The notes below the pieces were generated by a model. That model was not told the DNA's origin, ran no database searches, and saw only the letters and a list, made by a program, of their open reading frames with translations. From positions 1 to 44,371 of the IMG/VR virus record IMGVR_UViG_3300050821_001788: DNA of 44,371 nt, one strand, 5' to 3'. Within the stretch, counting starts at the first letter, position 1. The number at the start of each line of letters is the position of its first letter. Both the position numbers and the translations under genes were made by a program. The DNA comes from a virus. This document shows, one piece after another, positions 1 through 5,874 of the stretch.

Positions 1-158
1 AGGTAGAGAACGGGTCCGCGAGGGATCGCTCGTTCGACGGCTTCGAGGGTGGTGGTTTTCCCGGTCCCCGCGAGGGCAGAGATCATCAGATTGTCCTTGG
101 TCCCTGACGCAGCGGAAAGGATAGCGAGTTGCTCGTCGGTGTGGTGATGGGTGTCCAT
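1..158 (-). CDS. UvrD/Rep-like superfamily 1 DNA helicase, N-terminal part (cut by window edge)
   Basis: Only the first 52 residues are present; the gene runs off the left edge. A Q-motif-like DEQLAIL (residues 8-14) is followed by a Walker A loop ALAGTGKT (28-35) and then by a GPVLYL strand, the order seen at the start of UvrD/Rep-type helicases, where an LAFNK-like segment usually follows. These enzymes unwind DNA 3' to 5' using ATP, which would fit phage replication or recombination. The ATG at 158 is preceded by AAAGGAG at a good distance, so the start is well supported. It is the last gene visible in the leftward early block. A RecD- or PIF1-type helicase cannot be excluded from so little sequence. 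Confidence 0.75.
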   Translation of the reverse strand, partial: MDTHHHTDEQLAILSAASGTKDNLMISALAGTGKTTTLEAVERAIPRGPVLY

Positions 159-171
159 TGGCACGGCTCCT

Positions 172-405
172 TTAGCTCATCTTTCTCATGGCCATATCGG
201 TGATCTTGGCCTCAATCAACGCAAGCATCTCGCCCACCCCGCGCCAGCCATGCGCGAGAAGGGTATCCATCTCGTTGCCTTCGGTTTGGTGCAGGTGAGC
301 GAGGGTATAGGCACAATCCCGCGCTTCGCGCAGGTGGTCTAGCATTTTGGCGTATGTGAGACCTTTTGTTACTACTCCACCCTCAGTCTCAAATTTCGTT
401 ACCAT
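172..405 (-). CDS. Small hypothetical early protein
   Basis: A 77-residue acidic to neutral, mostly helical protein with no recognised domain. I chose the ATG at 405 because its A is shared with the TAA stop of the HNH gene upstream (TAATG) and because GGAG, embedded in the last codons of that gene, lies about 9 nt before it. A TTG at 420 in the same frame would add five residues but lacks a ribosome site. It lies between the HNH endonuclease and the helicase. The function is unknown. Confidence 0.6.
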   Translation of the reverse strand: MVTKFETEGGVVTKGLTYAKMLDHLREARDCAYTLAHLHQTEGNEMDTLLAHGWRGVGEMLALIEAKITDMAMRKMS

Positions 406-848
406 TAGATATGTCTCCAAGTGTGCCGATGTTTTATTTGATAGATAACATTTCGATTAACGCCGAATAGTTTACTGATTTCTTCGGCATTAAGGGTATT
501 TTCAGTAAGCAACCGTCTTATTTCAATTACTTGTTCTGGTATCAAAATGCGTTTGCCCAAAACTAGTCGGCCCTTACCAATCATATCATCAACATTATCT
601 TGCTGTGTACCAAGAAATAAGTGTGCCGGATTTACGCATGGAGGGTTATCACATGAATGTAATACCTTCATATCATTTGGTACATCTCCAACACAAAGAT
701 CATATGCTACTCGATGAGCTTTCTGGGGATTACCCAAAACGCTTATGATGCCGTAGCCACCATCATTACGGTACCCAGAATATTCCCAACACCCGTTATT
801 GCAAACGATCGCACGAGAGAATAAACGATCGAATAGCGTATCAGACAT
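405..848 (-). CDS. HNH homing-type endonuclease with C-terminal helix-turn-helix
   Basis: A 147-residue protein of the HNH_3 type. The core reads HRVAY (45-49), then H64-x-C66-x4-C71-x-N73-x2-H76, the usual metal-binding nuclease core. Residues 103-145 (PEQVIEIRRLL, EEISKLFGV, IYQIKH) form a short helix-turn-helix that probably recognises the target site. Such free-standing endonucleases nick or cut DNA and spread themselves between phages. The ATG at 848 overlaps the upstream TGA (TGATG) and has AGGAGG 5 nt before it. The gene is visibly richer in A and T than its neighbours, which suggests recent arrival. It sits among small early genes and is unlikely to be needed by the phage. Confidence 0.85.
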   Translation of the reverse strand: MSDTLFDRLFSRAIVCNNGCWEYSGYRNDGGYGIISVLGNPQKAHRVAYDLCVGDVPNDMKVLHSCDNPPCVNPAHLFLGTQQDNVDDMIGKGRLVLGKRILIPEQVIEIRRLLTENTLNAEEISKLFGVNRNVIYQIKHRHTWRHI

Positions 849-1216
849 CAAAACCTCCTCTTAAACGGCACCGTTGGCGCAGGTGGGAGTTGGGCGAGCA
901 ACGACGCGAGACGGTCGCGGATGACGGTGGGCGATGCGGAATGGGCGTAGTGGTCGGGGAGGGAGTCGAAATCTAATTGCTGCGCGTCGGTTTCGATATC
1001 CAAGTCTCCGAATCTTAATCCTACCAGTTGCCAGCCCTTAGCTGGATACGCCCTATGTCCGCTAGTGGGGATGATCCACCAGTAGCCGGTGCCGTCGCAC
1101 TCCATACAATCCGGTGAGTCGCTATTTATGCGGCACTCCGGACACTCCATCCGCATTGCTATATCAAACGCAGGTTCGCCGTTCACCTTATGGGCGATGA
1201 GATAAAGATCGGTCAT
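848..1216 (-). CDS. Small zinc-ribbon-like hypothetical protein
   Basis: A 122-residue protein with four cysteines in two CxxC pairs (C25-C28 and C37-C40); the second lies in CMECDGTGYWW, which resembles the CxxCxGxG repeat of DnaJ-type zinc fingers. The rest (residues 50-122) has no recognised domain. It probably binds zinc, but a nucleic-acid or protein partner cannot be named. The ATG overlaps the upstream TGA (ATGA). The C-terminus K-R-R-F is encoded by the same bases that form the AGGAGG ribosome site for the HNH gene, so translation of the two is probably coupled. Confidence 0.6.
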   Translation of the reverse strand: MTDLYLIAHKVNGEPAFDIAMRMECPECRINSDSPDCMECDGTGYWWIIPTSGHRAYPAKGWQLVGLRFGDLDIETDAQQLDFDSLPDHYAHSASPTVIRDRLASLLAQLPPAPTVPFKRRF

Positions 1217-1515
1217 TTGAGCAATCCCAACTCCAACAACGCCGCTCTCGCATCGGCTAAATCCTTTGGCGTGATCCCATCTGCCAGCAGCTTCTTCGCC
1301 ACGACCGCCGGCCGCAGGTAGGGCTCACCCCCGCCTTCGTCGCGGAGCTTAGCGCCAAGCAGCGCAAGGACCTTCGATAGCCCGCCTTCGGATAGTGGGA
1401 ACGCGATGACGCAAGGCTGGTTTAGCGAAGGCACCTCAGCGTACACGTTGCGGTGATCGGCCCAGACGCGGATGGCGTAGGGCGGTGCGGCGGAAGGGAG
1501 GATTGATGCGTTCAA
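1213..1515 (-). CDS. Hypothetical early protein
   Basis: About 100 residues: a beta-rich first half (IRVWADHRNVYAEV) and a helical second half (VVAKKLLADGITPKDLADARAALLELG). No family is recognised. I prefer a TTG start at 1515, overlapping the TGA of the SWIM-like gene and lying 5 nt after an embedded GGAGG. An ATG at 1527 in the same frame is the alternative, but it has no ribosome site. The stop overlaps the next gene by ATGA. Confidence 0.55.
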   Translation of the reverse strand: MNASILPSAAPPYAIRVWADHRNVYAEVPSLNQPCVIAFPLSEGGLSKVLALLGAKLRDEGGGEPYLRPAVVAKKLLADGITPKDLADARAALLELGLLK

Positions 1516-1922
1516 AATCGCCTCCATGATTTGGGCGCAGGTGAGATCATTGCCTCAGGCTCGCCCACCGCTTTTGCAATTGCGTTGTGGACTTGCACAG
1601 GATTATCTAAGGTAAACATTTGCACGCCGTCAGGCAGGGCCATAGTAGGTCCTATTGAACTATCTTGCATCGCTGGCTCTGGATCATCCGCCATCTGCAC
1701 CCATCCCCCGCGATCATAATCCAGCCACCAGCCAGAGCCGACCGCTTTGCGCTTGATAAACAACGGCAGCATCTCCCGATGCCGACACCTTGGCCGATGC
1801 CCCGCAGGGCAGGTGCATTCCTGCTCGGTGCAGAGGTAGCTGCTTTCGACGTTGAGATTGTGGTCAAACTTAGTGATCCGGAACTCTTGACCATCATGCC
1901 TACAACTATAAAGGAAGGTCAT
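1512..1922 (-). CDS. SWIM-like zinc-finger hypothetical protein
   Basis: A 136-residue protein. Residues 36-48 fit the SWIM zinc-finger pattern CxC-xn-CxH (C36-T-C38, C46-R-H48), preceded by beta strands as is usual for the domain. SWIM fingers bind DNA or protein partners in transposases, helicases and other factors; here the domain is almost the only recognisable part, so its role is unknown. The ATG at 1922 overlaps the TGA of the small gene upstream (ATGA) and has GGAG 6-7 nt before it; an in-frame ATG at 1934 is less likely. The C-terminus SWRRF carries the embedded ribosome site for the next gene. Confidence 0.6.
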   Translation of the reverse strand: MTFLYSCRHDGQEFRITKFDHNLNVESSYLCTEQECTCPAGHRPRCRHREMLPLFIKRKAVGSGWWLDYDRGGWVQMADDPEPAMQDSSIGPTMALPDGVQMFTLDNPVQVHNAIAKAVGEPEAMISPAPKSWRRF

Positions 1923-2086
1923 GGCAGACTCCATCCTTCTCTTCGCTCGGTCTCGAAATCAAAATCCCCCTCCGCAGGCTTTCGCGCAGGTGTCCTACAC
2001 CAGCGTTCCCATTCCTCGCGAGAGCAAACGAATTCGCGGCCGTAGTGGTGGAGGAACCATTCGCGGTAGATGATATAGCTATCCAT
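1919..2086 (-). CDS. Very small charged hypothetical protein
   Basis: A 55-residue reading frame starting M-D-S-Y-I-I-Y-R-E-W and rich in W, R and E. It fills what would otherwise be a gap: the ATG at 2086 overlaps the stop of the upstream gene by 8 nt, and its TGA overlaps the ATG of the SWIM-like gene (ATGA). That close packing on both sides, in the style of the rest of the operon, is the main evidence that it is real. No domain is recognised. Confidence 0.5.
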   Translation of the reverse strand: MDSYIIYREWFLHHYGREFVCSREEWERWCRTPARKPAEGDFDFETERREGWSLP

Positions 2087-2312
2087 TGCGGAAGAACCTT
2101 TGGGTCGAGGACACTAACATCATCGTAGCGGCTTCAAGCAGGTTCAAAGCAGATGTAGGCCTCCCGTTCGCCGTGTTAGTAATATCCTGCCCCGCAAGGT
2201 TCATACAAATCGGAGTCCAATACGCTTCGTGTATCTCTTGCGAGATTAACCATTGCTTCAACGCGGCGACTTGGGCGTCTTGTTCGGCTAGGTCTAATAT
2301 CAGTGGAGGCAT
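2079..2312 (-). CDS. Small hypothetical protein, first gene after an early promoter
   Basis: A 77-residue protein, mainly helical, with no recognised family. It starts at an ATG with GAGGAAA about 10 nt before it, and it is the first gene downstream of the strong promoter at 2349-2377, giving a leader of about 30 nt. It therefore heads the leftward sub-operon that runs through the SWIM-like, HNH and helicase genes. Confidence 0.55.
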   Translation of the reverse strand: MPPLILDLAEQDAQVAALKQWLISQEIHEAYWTPICMNLAGQDITNTANGRPTSALNLLEAATMMLVSSTQRFFRNG

Positions 2313-2348
2313 GGCTCAATTTCCTCGGCACGAGTTCCCATTGTCTCT

Positions 2349-2377
2349 ATTATACACCATTTCGGCCTAGAAGTCAA
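2349..2377 (-). promoter_or_regulatory. Sigma70-type promoter reading leftward
   Basis: On the minus strand the -35 box TTGACT (2372-2377) and -10 box TATAAT (2349-2354) are exactly 17 nt apart, close to the bacterial consensus. The transcript would start near 2342 and run into the gene at 2079-2312. A second minus-strand promoter at 5007-5034 has the same TTGACTT and GTGTATAAT elements. Confidence 0.8.
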
Positions 2378-2398
2378 TCGCCCTGATTAGTCTAGATG

Positions 2399-2629
2399 TT
2401 ACAGAGCTATAGGCGTCGCGAGAAGGCGTTCTATGAAGGCTTCCCCGCATGTTGTGGAGCTATATCCGCTAGGGGAATCTTCGTTGCGGTAGATAAGACC
2501 GTGCTGAACTAATTGTTGAGTATAGGTAATTGTTGCTATTGAATTAGCATGGGCCGGTTTGTCCTTGGCATAGGGTTCCGCGATAGCGTAGTAGTGGAGG
2601 AGTATTTGGATGTGTAAGGGTGTTAGCAT
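2399..2629 (-). CDS. Small winged-helix-like hypothetical protein
   Basis: A 76-residue protein beginning MLTPLHIQILLHYYAIAEPY. The helix-rich N-terminus, the LVQHGLIYR segment and the C-terminal GEAFIERLLATP pattern resemble small winged-helix proteins common in early regions of proteobacterial phages. I chose the ATG at 2629 because GGAG lies 6 nt before it; the frame is open further upstream, but that part overlaps the terminator hairpin. It may bind DNA, though no partner can be named. It follows the terminator at 2640-2672, so its expression depends on read-through. Confidence 0.6.
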   Translation of the reverse strand: MLTPLHIQILLHYYAIAEPYAKDKPAHANSIATITYTQQLVQHGLIYRNEDSPSGYSSTTCGEAFIERLLATPIAL

Positions 2630-2639
2630 GACTGGCTCC

Positions 2640-2672
2640 AAAGAAATTGGCCTAGCATTTGCGCTAGGCCAA
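2640..2672 (-). terminator. Rho-independent terminator after the coiled-coil gene
   Basis: On the minus strand a perfect 10-bp stem (TTGGCCTAGC paired with GCTAGGCCAA, loop of 6 nt) is followed by TTTCTTT. It begins 8 nt after the stop of the gene at 2680-3408 and ends just before the start of the next gene, so it can reduce transcription from the 5007-5034 promoter into the genes further left. Confidence 0.7.
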
Positions 2673-2679
2673 GGAAAGA

Positions 2680-3408
2680 TCACTGCGCTGCTTGTGCTGG
2701 CGGAACCGCATCCGGTCGCCAGTTGTAGTCCTCCTCAGTACCGCCACCGTTCAGCCATCCTTGGAGGGAGACGTAATAGGGATGATCGTGATAGCGTTTG
2801 TTGTGGTAGGGCTTGAGAGACCCGTCGGCTTTGGGTTCAGCTAACGAAGTCGTAGTAGGCGCAGCCGTAGTCTCGGCAGACAATATCGGGGCAATCTCTG
2901 ACGAGACAGTAGTCGTCGAACCAACAATAGGGTCCGCGACACTCTGACCCGCGTCCTCGATCGACTTGACGACCTCTGGCACGGGCTGTGTTTGATCCGC
3001 AATCTCATGCCAGCCTTGACCAGTTAAAGCCTGTTCCATGTTTGCCGTCTGAGTCGCTAGCTTTGGCTCCGCCTTCGGCGTCGCCTCCGCTACGCCTTCA
3101 GCCTTAGCTTTCGCGATAGCCTCCGGCATACCAATCGCACGCTTGATACCATCCAGCCGATCCTCCGCTTCCAAGGCGCGAAAGCCTGCCTCATCGCGCT
3201 CTGCCTCCACAGAGCGCAGCTTGGCTTGGGTTTCATCCTGCTGCGCCTTCATTTCCATAATCCGGATTTCTAGCCGGGCTATGGTTTCGCCGTCCGTAAC
3301 CCGCTGCTTCTCATGTCTGGCGATAGTGTCCAGATGGCCCTGCTCGGCCTCCAAGGCCCTATAGGCCTCCGCAATCTCGCGGATGAAATTATGTCCGTGT
3401 TCTGTCAT
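2680..3408 (-). CDS. Coiled-coil hypothetical early protein
   Basis: A 242-residue protein in three parts: a heptad-like charged coiled coil (about residues 10-95), a low-complexity stretch rich in A, T, S and P (100-195), and a compact aromatic tail (about 200-235, KPYHNKRYHDHPYYVSLQGW). No enzymatic domain is visible. The coiled coil suggests an oligomer or scaffold-like role, but this is inference. The ATG at 3408 is preceded by AAAGGA. It is followed directly by an intrinsic terminator. Confidence 0.6.
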   Translation of the reverse strand: MTEHGHNFIREIAEAYRALEAEQGHLDTIARHEKQRVTDGETIARLEIRIMEMKAQQDETQAKLRSVEAERDEAGFRALEAEDRLDGIKRAIGMPEAIAKAKAEGVAEATPKAEPKLATQTANMEQALTGQGWHEIADQTQPVPEVVKSIEDAGQSVADPIVGSTTTVSSEIAPILSAETTAAPTTTSLAEPKADGSLKPYHNKRYHDHPYYVSLQGWLNGGGTEEDYNWRPDAVPPAQAAQ

Positions 3409-3605
3409 GGCTCATTCCTTTCGATAGGTCTTGATTTACCTTCGCTTAAAGGGGCGGGGGAGATTGGGATCAATGATTGTCGGGCCTACACACGCCCCTA
3501 GACCTTGCTCTTCCCCCGTTGGGACTACTGGCCCCGTGTAGGACCTAGGCGATACGCGGATTGTATGGGCTGGCGCCGTTCCGTTTCTCGCCTAGGGAAG
3601 CTACG
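3409..3605 (-). other. Structured non-coding leader between two early genes
   Basis: This gap holds no credible reading frame. It contains nested inverted repeats: CCTAGGCGA (3544-3552) with TCGCCTAGG (3588-3596), and CCTACAC (about 3485-3491) with GTGTAGG (about 3536-3542). In the leftward transcript this could fold into two long-range stems ahead of the coiled-coil gene. I cannot match it to a known RNA class. Confidence 0.35.
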
Positions 3606-4298
3606 TTAGTGTGCGGTATGACCCGCAGCCGGCTTCTGCCTAGGCGCAGCCATACCGGCTTGCTTGGCAGACAGCGGAGCCTTGTCGCCTTTCTTCTTCG
3701 GCGGCACTTTCGGCTTCGCCTTCACCTCGTCGGAGTTGGCCTTGTCCCCGACCAACGCAAACAGGTCGAGGCCCTTCGTACCCTTGGCCTCACTCACGCG
3801 CTCAGCGAGGTTCTTTCTCGCCAATTCCATGAGATGAGGATTACGCTCAAGGATAATCTTCGCAGCCGCAGTATGCTCCTTGGCAGAATACGCTCCGACC
3901 TTCTGACCCGAACTCCGGATCAAGTCCTTGAACATATTCTTCGCAAGGCGCATGGCTTCAGTCTGCTCGGCACCGGAAGCCTTAGCCTTCTTCGCACCGG
4001 GGACAATACCATCGCGCAATTGCGCTAGGGTTTTCTCCGCTGCTTTCAAGACTTCCGCCTTCCGATCTTCCAACTCCTTGCCTTCCAGCTTGGTGATACC
4101 GGCGAGAGACTTCGCCGCACCGTTGGCCTTCGCACACAGAGTATCCAGACCAAGCTGGAAGATTGCCCTGTATGTGTTATCATCCGTGATCTCATCCGAG
4201 TTGATCGTAAGCTCTCCGGCTTCGCCTTTAAGCACGATCTTGTAAATCTTCCTCGGATCAAACTCCGGCTCGCTTTCAACCGTAACGTGTTCATTCAT
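3606..4298 (-). CDS. Lysine-rich hypothetical early protein
   Basis: A 230-residue protein. The first 60 residues are acidic and look like a small beta domain (IYKIVLKGEAGELTI); the middle is helical; the last 40 residues are a very basic tail rich in K, P and A (KPKVPPKKKGDKAP). Such tails often contact nucleic acid, but no DNA-binding fold is recognised. The ATG has AAGGA about 9 nt before it. The gene is abundant-protein-like in its alanine and lysine content, and its function is unknown. Confidence 0.6.
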   Translation of the reverse strand: MNEHVTVESEPEFDPRKIYKIVLKGEAGELTINSDEITDDNTYRAIFQLGLDTLCAKANGAAKSLAGITKLEGKELEDRKAEVLKAAEKTLAQLRDGIVPGAKKAKASGAEQTEAMRLAKNMFKDLIRSSGQKVGAYSAKEHTAAAKIILERNPHLMELARKNLAERVSEAKGTKGLDLFALVGDKANSDEVKAKPKVPPKKKGDKAPLSAKQAGMAAPRQKPAAGHTAH

Positions 4299-4426
4299 CT
4301 GCGCAATTCCTTGTTTGCACGTTCTATGGTTCTGGCGCTACGCTATCGCCGTCGGCGAGTGAGGCAAGCCCACTATTGCCCGCGATCTATGGCCTCGTCA
4401 GCAAGGGCATAACCCTTGGAGGGGGC

Positions 4427-4636
4427 TTACGCCTCCCTTTCGGCCTTGCGCTGTAATCGTGTATTCTGTCGTTCGCTGGAATAAGGATACACTCGGTTAT
4501 ATCCCAACCCGCGAACTGGATTGAGTATCCATCGCTTGGCTGTTAGCATACCGTGTCTATCTCGATCCCGCAAATCTCTCGTTGCCCCCGCGATCTTATC
4601 CTGCAAGATATTAGGCCTTTGGTTATTAACGTGCAT
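4427..4636 (-). CDS. Small very basic hypothetical protein
   Basis: A 69-residue protein with many arginines (DLRDRDRHG, KRWILNPVRG) and no recognised family. The ribosome site GAGGAGG at 5 nt before the ATG is close to ideal. Its stop codon lies inside a short hairpin (GGAGGC and GCCCCCTCC arms around 4422-4440). A nucleic-acid-binding role would fit the charge but is not shown. Confidence 0.5.
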   Translation of the reverse strand: MHVNNQRPNILQDKIAGATRDLRDRDRHGMLTAKRWILNPVRGLGYNRVYPYSSERQNTRLQRKAEREA

Positions 4637-4682
4637 CTGATCCTCCTCGATGACAAATCAGTCAGACGAATGGTTGGGGCGA

Positions 4683-4865
4683 TTAGCTATTGGGATACGG
4701 AACCTCGTGGGATAATCCTAACCTCCGCATACGCTGTTCCGCAATAATCGTCTCAGCCTTACGCATTGCAATCTGCACCTCGGCTTGTGCTTCAAGCAGA
4801 TAGCCTAATATCTCGCTATCGCTCAACTCACCGTTGCGCCATTGATCCATTCGTTGTGTTAGCAT
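4683..4865 (-). CDS. Small helical hypothetical protein, first gene of the early operon
   Basis: About 60 residues, predicted almost fully helical (LSDSEILGYLLEAQAEVQIAMRKAETIIAEQRMRRL). I prefer the ATG at 4865, which has AGGAG 8 nt before it, over the ATG at 4871, where the spacing is only 2 nt. It is the first gene after the 5007-5034 promoter, with a leader of about 135 nt that contains a strong hairpin. Short proteins in this position are often made first and act on the host, but nothing here shows what this one does. Confidence 0.5.
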   Translation of the reverse strand: MLTQRMDQWRNGELSDSEILGYLLEAQAEVQIAMRKAETIIAEQRMRRLGLSHEVPYPNS

Positions 4866-4926
4866 AGACATAGCTCCTATCTGTTCCCAGTGCCCTCAAT
4901 CCTACGCCCCAATTGTGGCGACAATA

Positions 4927-4961
4927 CGGCGCCGAAATCACAATCGCGTGATGTTGCGCCG
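4927..4961 (-). other. Leader hairpin of the early transcript
   Basis: On the minus strand CGGCGC (4956-4961) pairs with GCGCCG (4927-4932), enclosing a second stem ATCAC/GTGAT with a 6-nt loop. It lies in the untranslated leader between the 5007-5034 promoter and the first early gene. No T-run follows, so it is not an ordinary terminator. Confidence 0.4.
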
Positions 4962-5006
4962 CAGCAGTTGAGTTGGCCTGTGGTGGCGAGACTTGATTAT
5001 CCTTCC

Positions 5007-5034
5007 ATTATACACGAAATCCCGCAAAAGTCAA
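5007..5034 (-). promoter_or_regulatory. Sigma70-type early promoter reading leftward
   Basis: On the minus strand TTGACT (5029-5034) and TATAAT (5007-5012) are 16 nt apart. The element shares TTGACTT and GTGTATAAT with the promoter at 2349-2377. Transcription would start near 5000 and run into the small early genes. It lies just beside the first block of 11-bp repeats. Confidence 0.8.
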
Positions 5035-5055
5035 CAGCTTTGGTGTCGCAACATT

Positions 5056-5099
5056 CCCCGATATAACCCCGATAATCCCGCGATAGGCCCCCGATAGCC
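5056..5099 (+). repeat. Four tandem 11-bp repeats (CCCCGATANNN)
   Basis: Consecutive units are CCCCGATATAA, CCCCGATAATC, CCGCGATAGGC and CCCCGATAGCC. The 11-bp period is about one turn of the helix, so proteins bound to each unit would line up on one face. Confidence 0.75.
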
Positions 5100-5106
5100 T
5101 CATCAG

Positions 5107-5254
5107 CCAAACCATAGCACCTAGCCCCCTCCCCCTCCCTGTCTGGGTCTATCTGGGGGTTGGTGTCTTCTGTAGAGAGAGAGATTTGTGAGACGAGACA
5201 GGGCCAGATAGGCCCTTACCCATAGGGTGGGGGAGGCAGGTGCTATGGTTTTGG
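5107..5254. repeat. Long dyad with 16-17 bp arms
   Basis: The left arm CCAAACCATAGCACCT (5107-5122) matches the reverse complement of 5238-5254, which differs by one extra A. The arms are 115 bp apart and their outer ends are close to the 11-bp repeat blocks. Confidence 0.7.
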
Positions 5255-5260
5255 GTATCG

Positions 5261-5293
5261 GGCTATAGGGGGATCATCGGGGGATCATCGGGG
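5261..5293 (-). repeat. Three tandem 11-bp repeats in inverted orientation
   Basis: Read on the minus strand the units are CCCCGATGATC, CCCCGATGATC and CCCCTATAGCC. They are related to the units at 5056-5099 (the last differs from CCCCGATAGCC at one base) but point the other way. A further CCCGATA lies at 5256-5262, out of phase. Confidence 0.75.
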
Positions 5294-5404
5294 GGAGATC
5301 GAAGCGCGAGGATGTAACATTTCGTGATTGGACATTCGCGGCGATTGGGCGCAAGATGCTTGGGCGATGGCGATCAAGCCTCGCTTAACCCTAAGGGGAA
5401 TGAT

Positions 5405-5686
5405 ATGATCAAGTCCGAAACTAAGGCCAACTGGCAGACGATCGACACTGAGACCTTGCCCGCACCTATCGCGAAGCAATACGCCCATTACAAGGAAAGC
5501 TATGCGGAGATGAAAGCGGAACGTAAGGCCTTTGAGGATGCTGTGACCGATCTTATCTCGCCACCCAAGGGCAAGCGTATCGCCTTCGGCTATAACTTCG
5601 GCAAGTTATCGGTTGCTCTGGTCGATGATGATGCAAAGCCAGCTTCCAAGTCATCCATCCGTCTCGCAGAGCTATGCCGTCGCTAA
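5405..5686 (+). CDS. Small hypothetical protein, first rightward gene
   Basis: A 93-residue protein: a helical charged middle (AKQYAHYKESYAEMKAERKAFEDAV), then a PPKGKRIAFGYNFGKLSVAL segment that looks like a small beta hairpin. No family is named with confidence. I chose the ATG at 5405 because AAGGGG lies 6 nt before it; the frame is open upstream but without a ribosome site. It is separated from the virion operon by a hairpin and the control region at 5774-5898, so it may be regulated with the origin-like region. Confidence 0.65.
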   Translation: MIKSETKANWQTIDTETLPAPIAKQYAHYKESYAEMKAERKAFEDAVTDLISPPKGKRIAFGYNFGKLSVALVDDDAKPASKSSIRLAELCRR

Positions 5687-5712
5687 CCCTTTAACTGACC
5701 TCAACTAACCAA

Positions 5713-5740
5713 GGCTCTCGCCCCGAAGGGGGCGGGGGCC
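5713..5740 (+). terminator. Possible terminator hairpin without a T-run
   Basis: CGCCCC (5719-5724) pairs with GGGGCG (5729-5734) around a GAAG loop, with flanking GGC and GCC that can extend it. It begins about 27 nt after the stop of the gene at 5405-5686. The following bases are AAAATTT rather than a run of T, so it could instead only stabilise the 3' end. Confidence 0.35.
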
Positions 5741-5773
5741 AAAATTTCGTCTTCGCGCGGGGCCCATTATGCC

Positions 5774-5856
5774 TCCCCGCAAATAATATGATTTTCGAAA
5801 AGGCCATACCGATGACCTATCCCCGCAAATTGTATCAATTTCGAAGAACCCATACC
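5774..5856 (+). repeat. Two 37-bp imperfect direct repeats, period 46 bp
   Basis: Copies at 5774-5810 and 5820-5856 match at 30 of 37 positions. Both begin TCCCCGCAAAT, carry a TTTCGAA core (in copy 1 the 10-bp palindrome TTTTCGAAAA at 5792-5801), and end CCATACC. They lie directly upstream of the promoter at 5871-5898 and look like tandem binding sites for an activator or repressor. Confidence 0.7.
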
Positions 5857-5858
5857 CT

Positions 5859-5874
5859 TCAAGTGGCCACTTGA
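5859..5874. promoter_or_regulatory. 16-bp perfect palindrome overlapping a -35 box (candidate operator)
   Basis: TCAAGTGGCCACTTGA is a perfect palindrome. Its last four bases are the first four of the TTGACT -35 box, so a dimeric protein bound here would block or reposition RNA polymerase. The protein that would bind it is not identified. Confidence 0.6.

Larger units (their letters stand above)
5041..5300. other. Candidate replication origin or master control region
   Basis: The gap of about 540 nt between the divergent genes (4866-5404) holds no credible gene. Its core is an ordered set of repeats: four tandem 11-bp units at 5056-5099, a long inverted repeat whose arms lie at 5107-5122 and 5238-5254, and three 11-bp units in the opposite direction at 5261-5293. 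Between the arms are C- and G-rich runs and a GAGAGAGAGA stretch (5176-5184 region). Inverted iterons around a dyad are typical of initiator-binding sites, but no initiator protein is identified, so a transcription control role is equally possible. Confidence 0.45.

Noticed and set aside
4299-4426. Hairpins around 4400-4440 as a terminator.
   Set aside because: CAAGGG/CCCTTG and GGAGGC/GCCCCCTCC stems exist, but no T-run follows on the minus strand, where the genes are transcribed.
5041-5300. A CRISPR array.
   Set aside because: The 11-bp units are adjacent with no spacers and are far shorter than CRISPR repeats.
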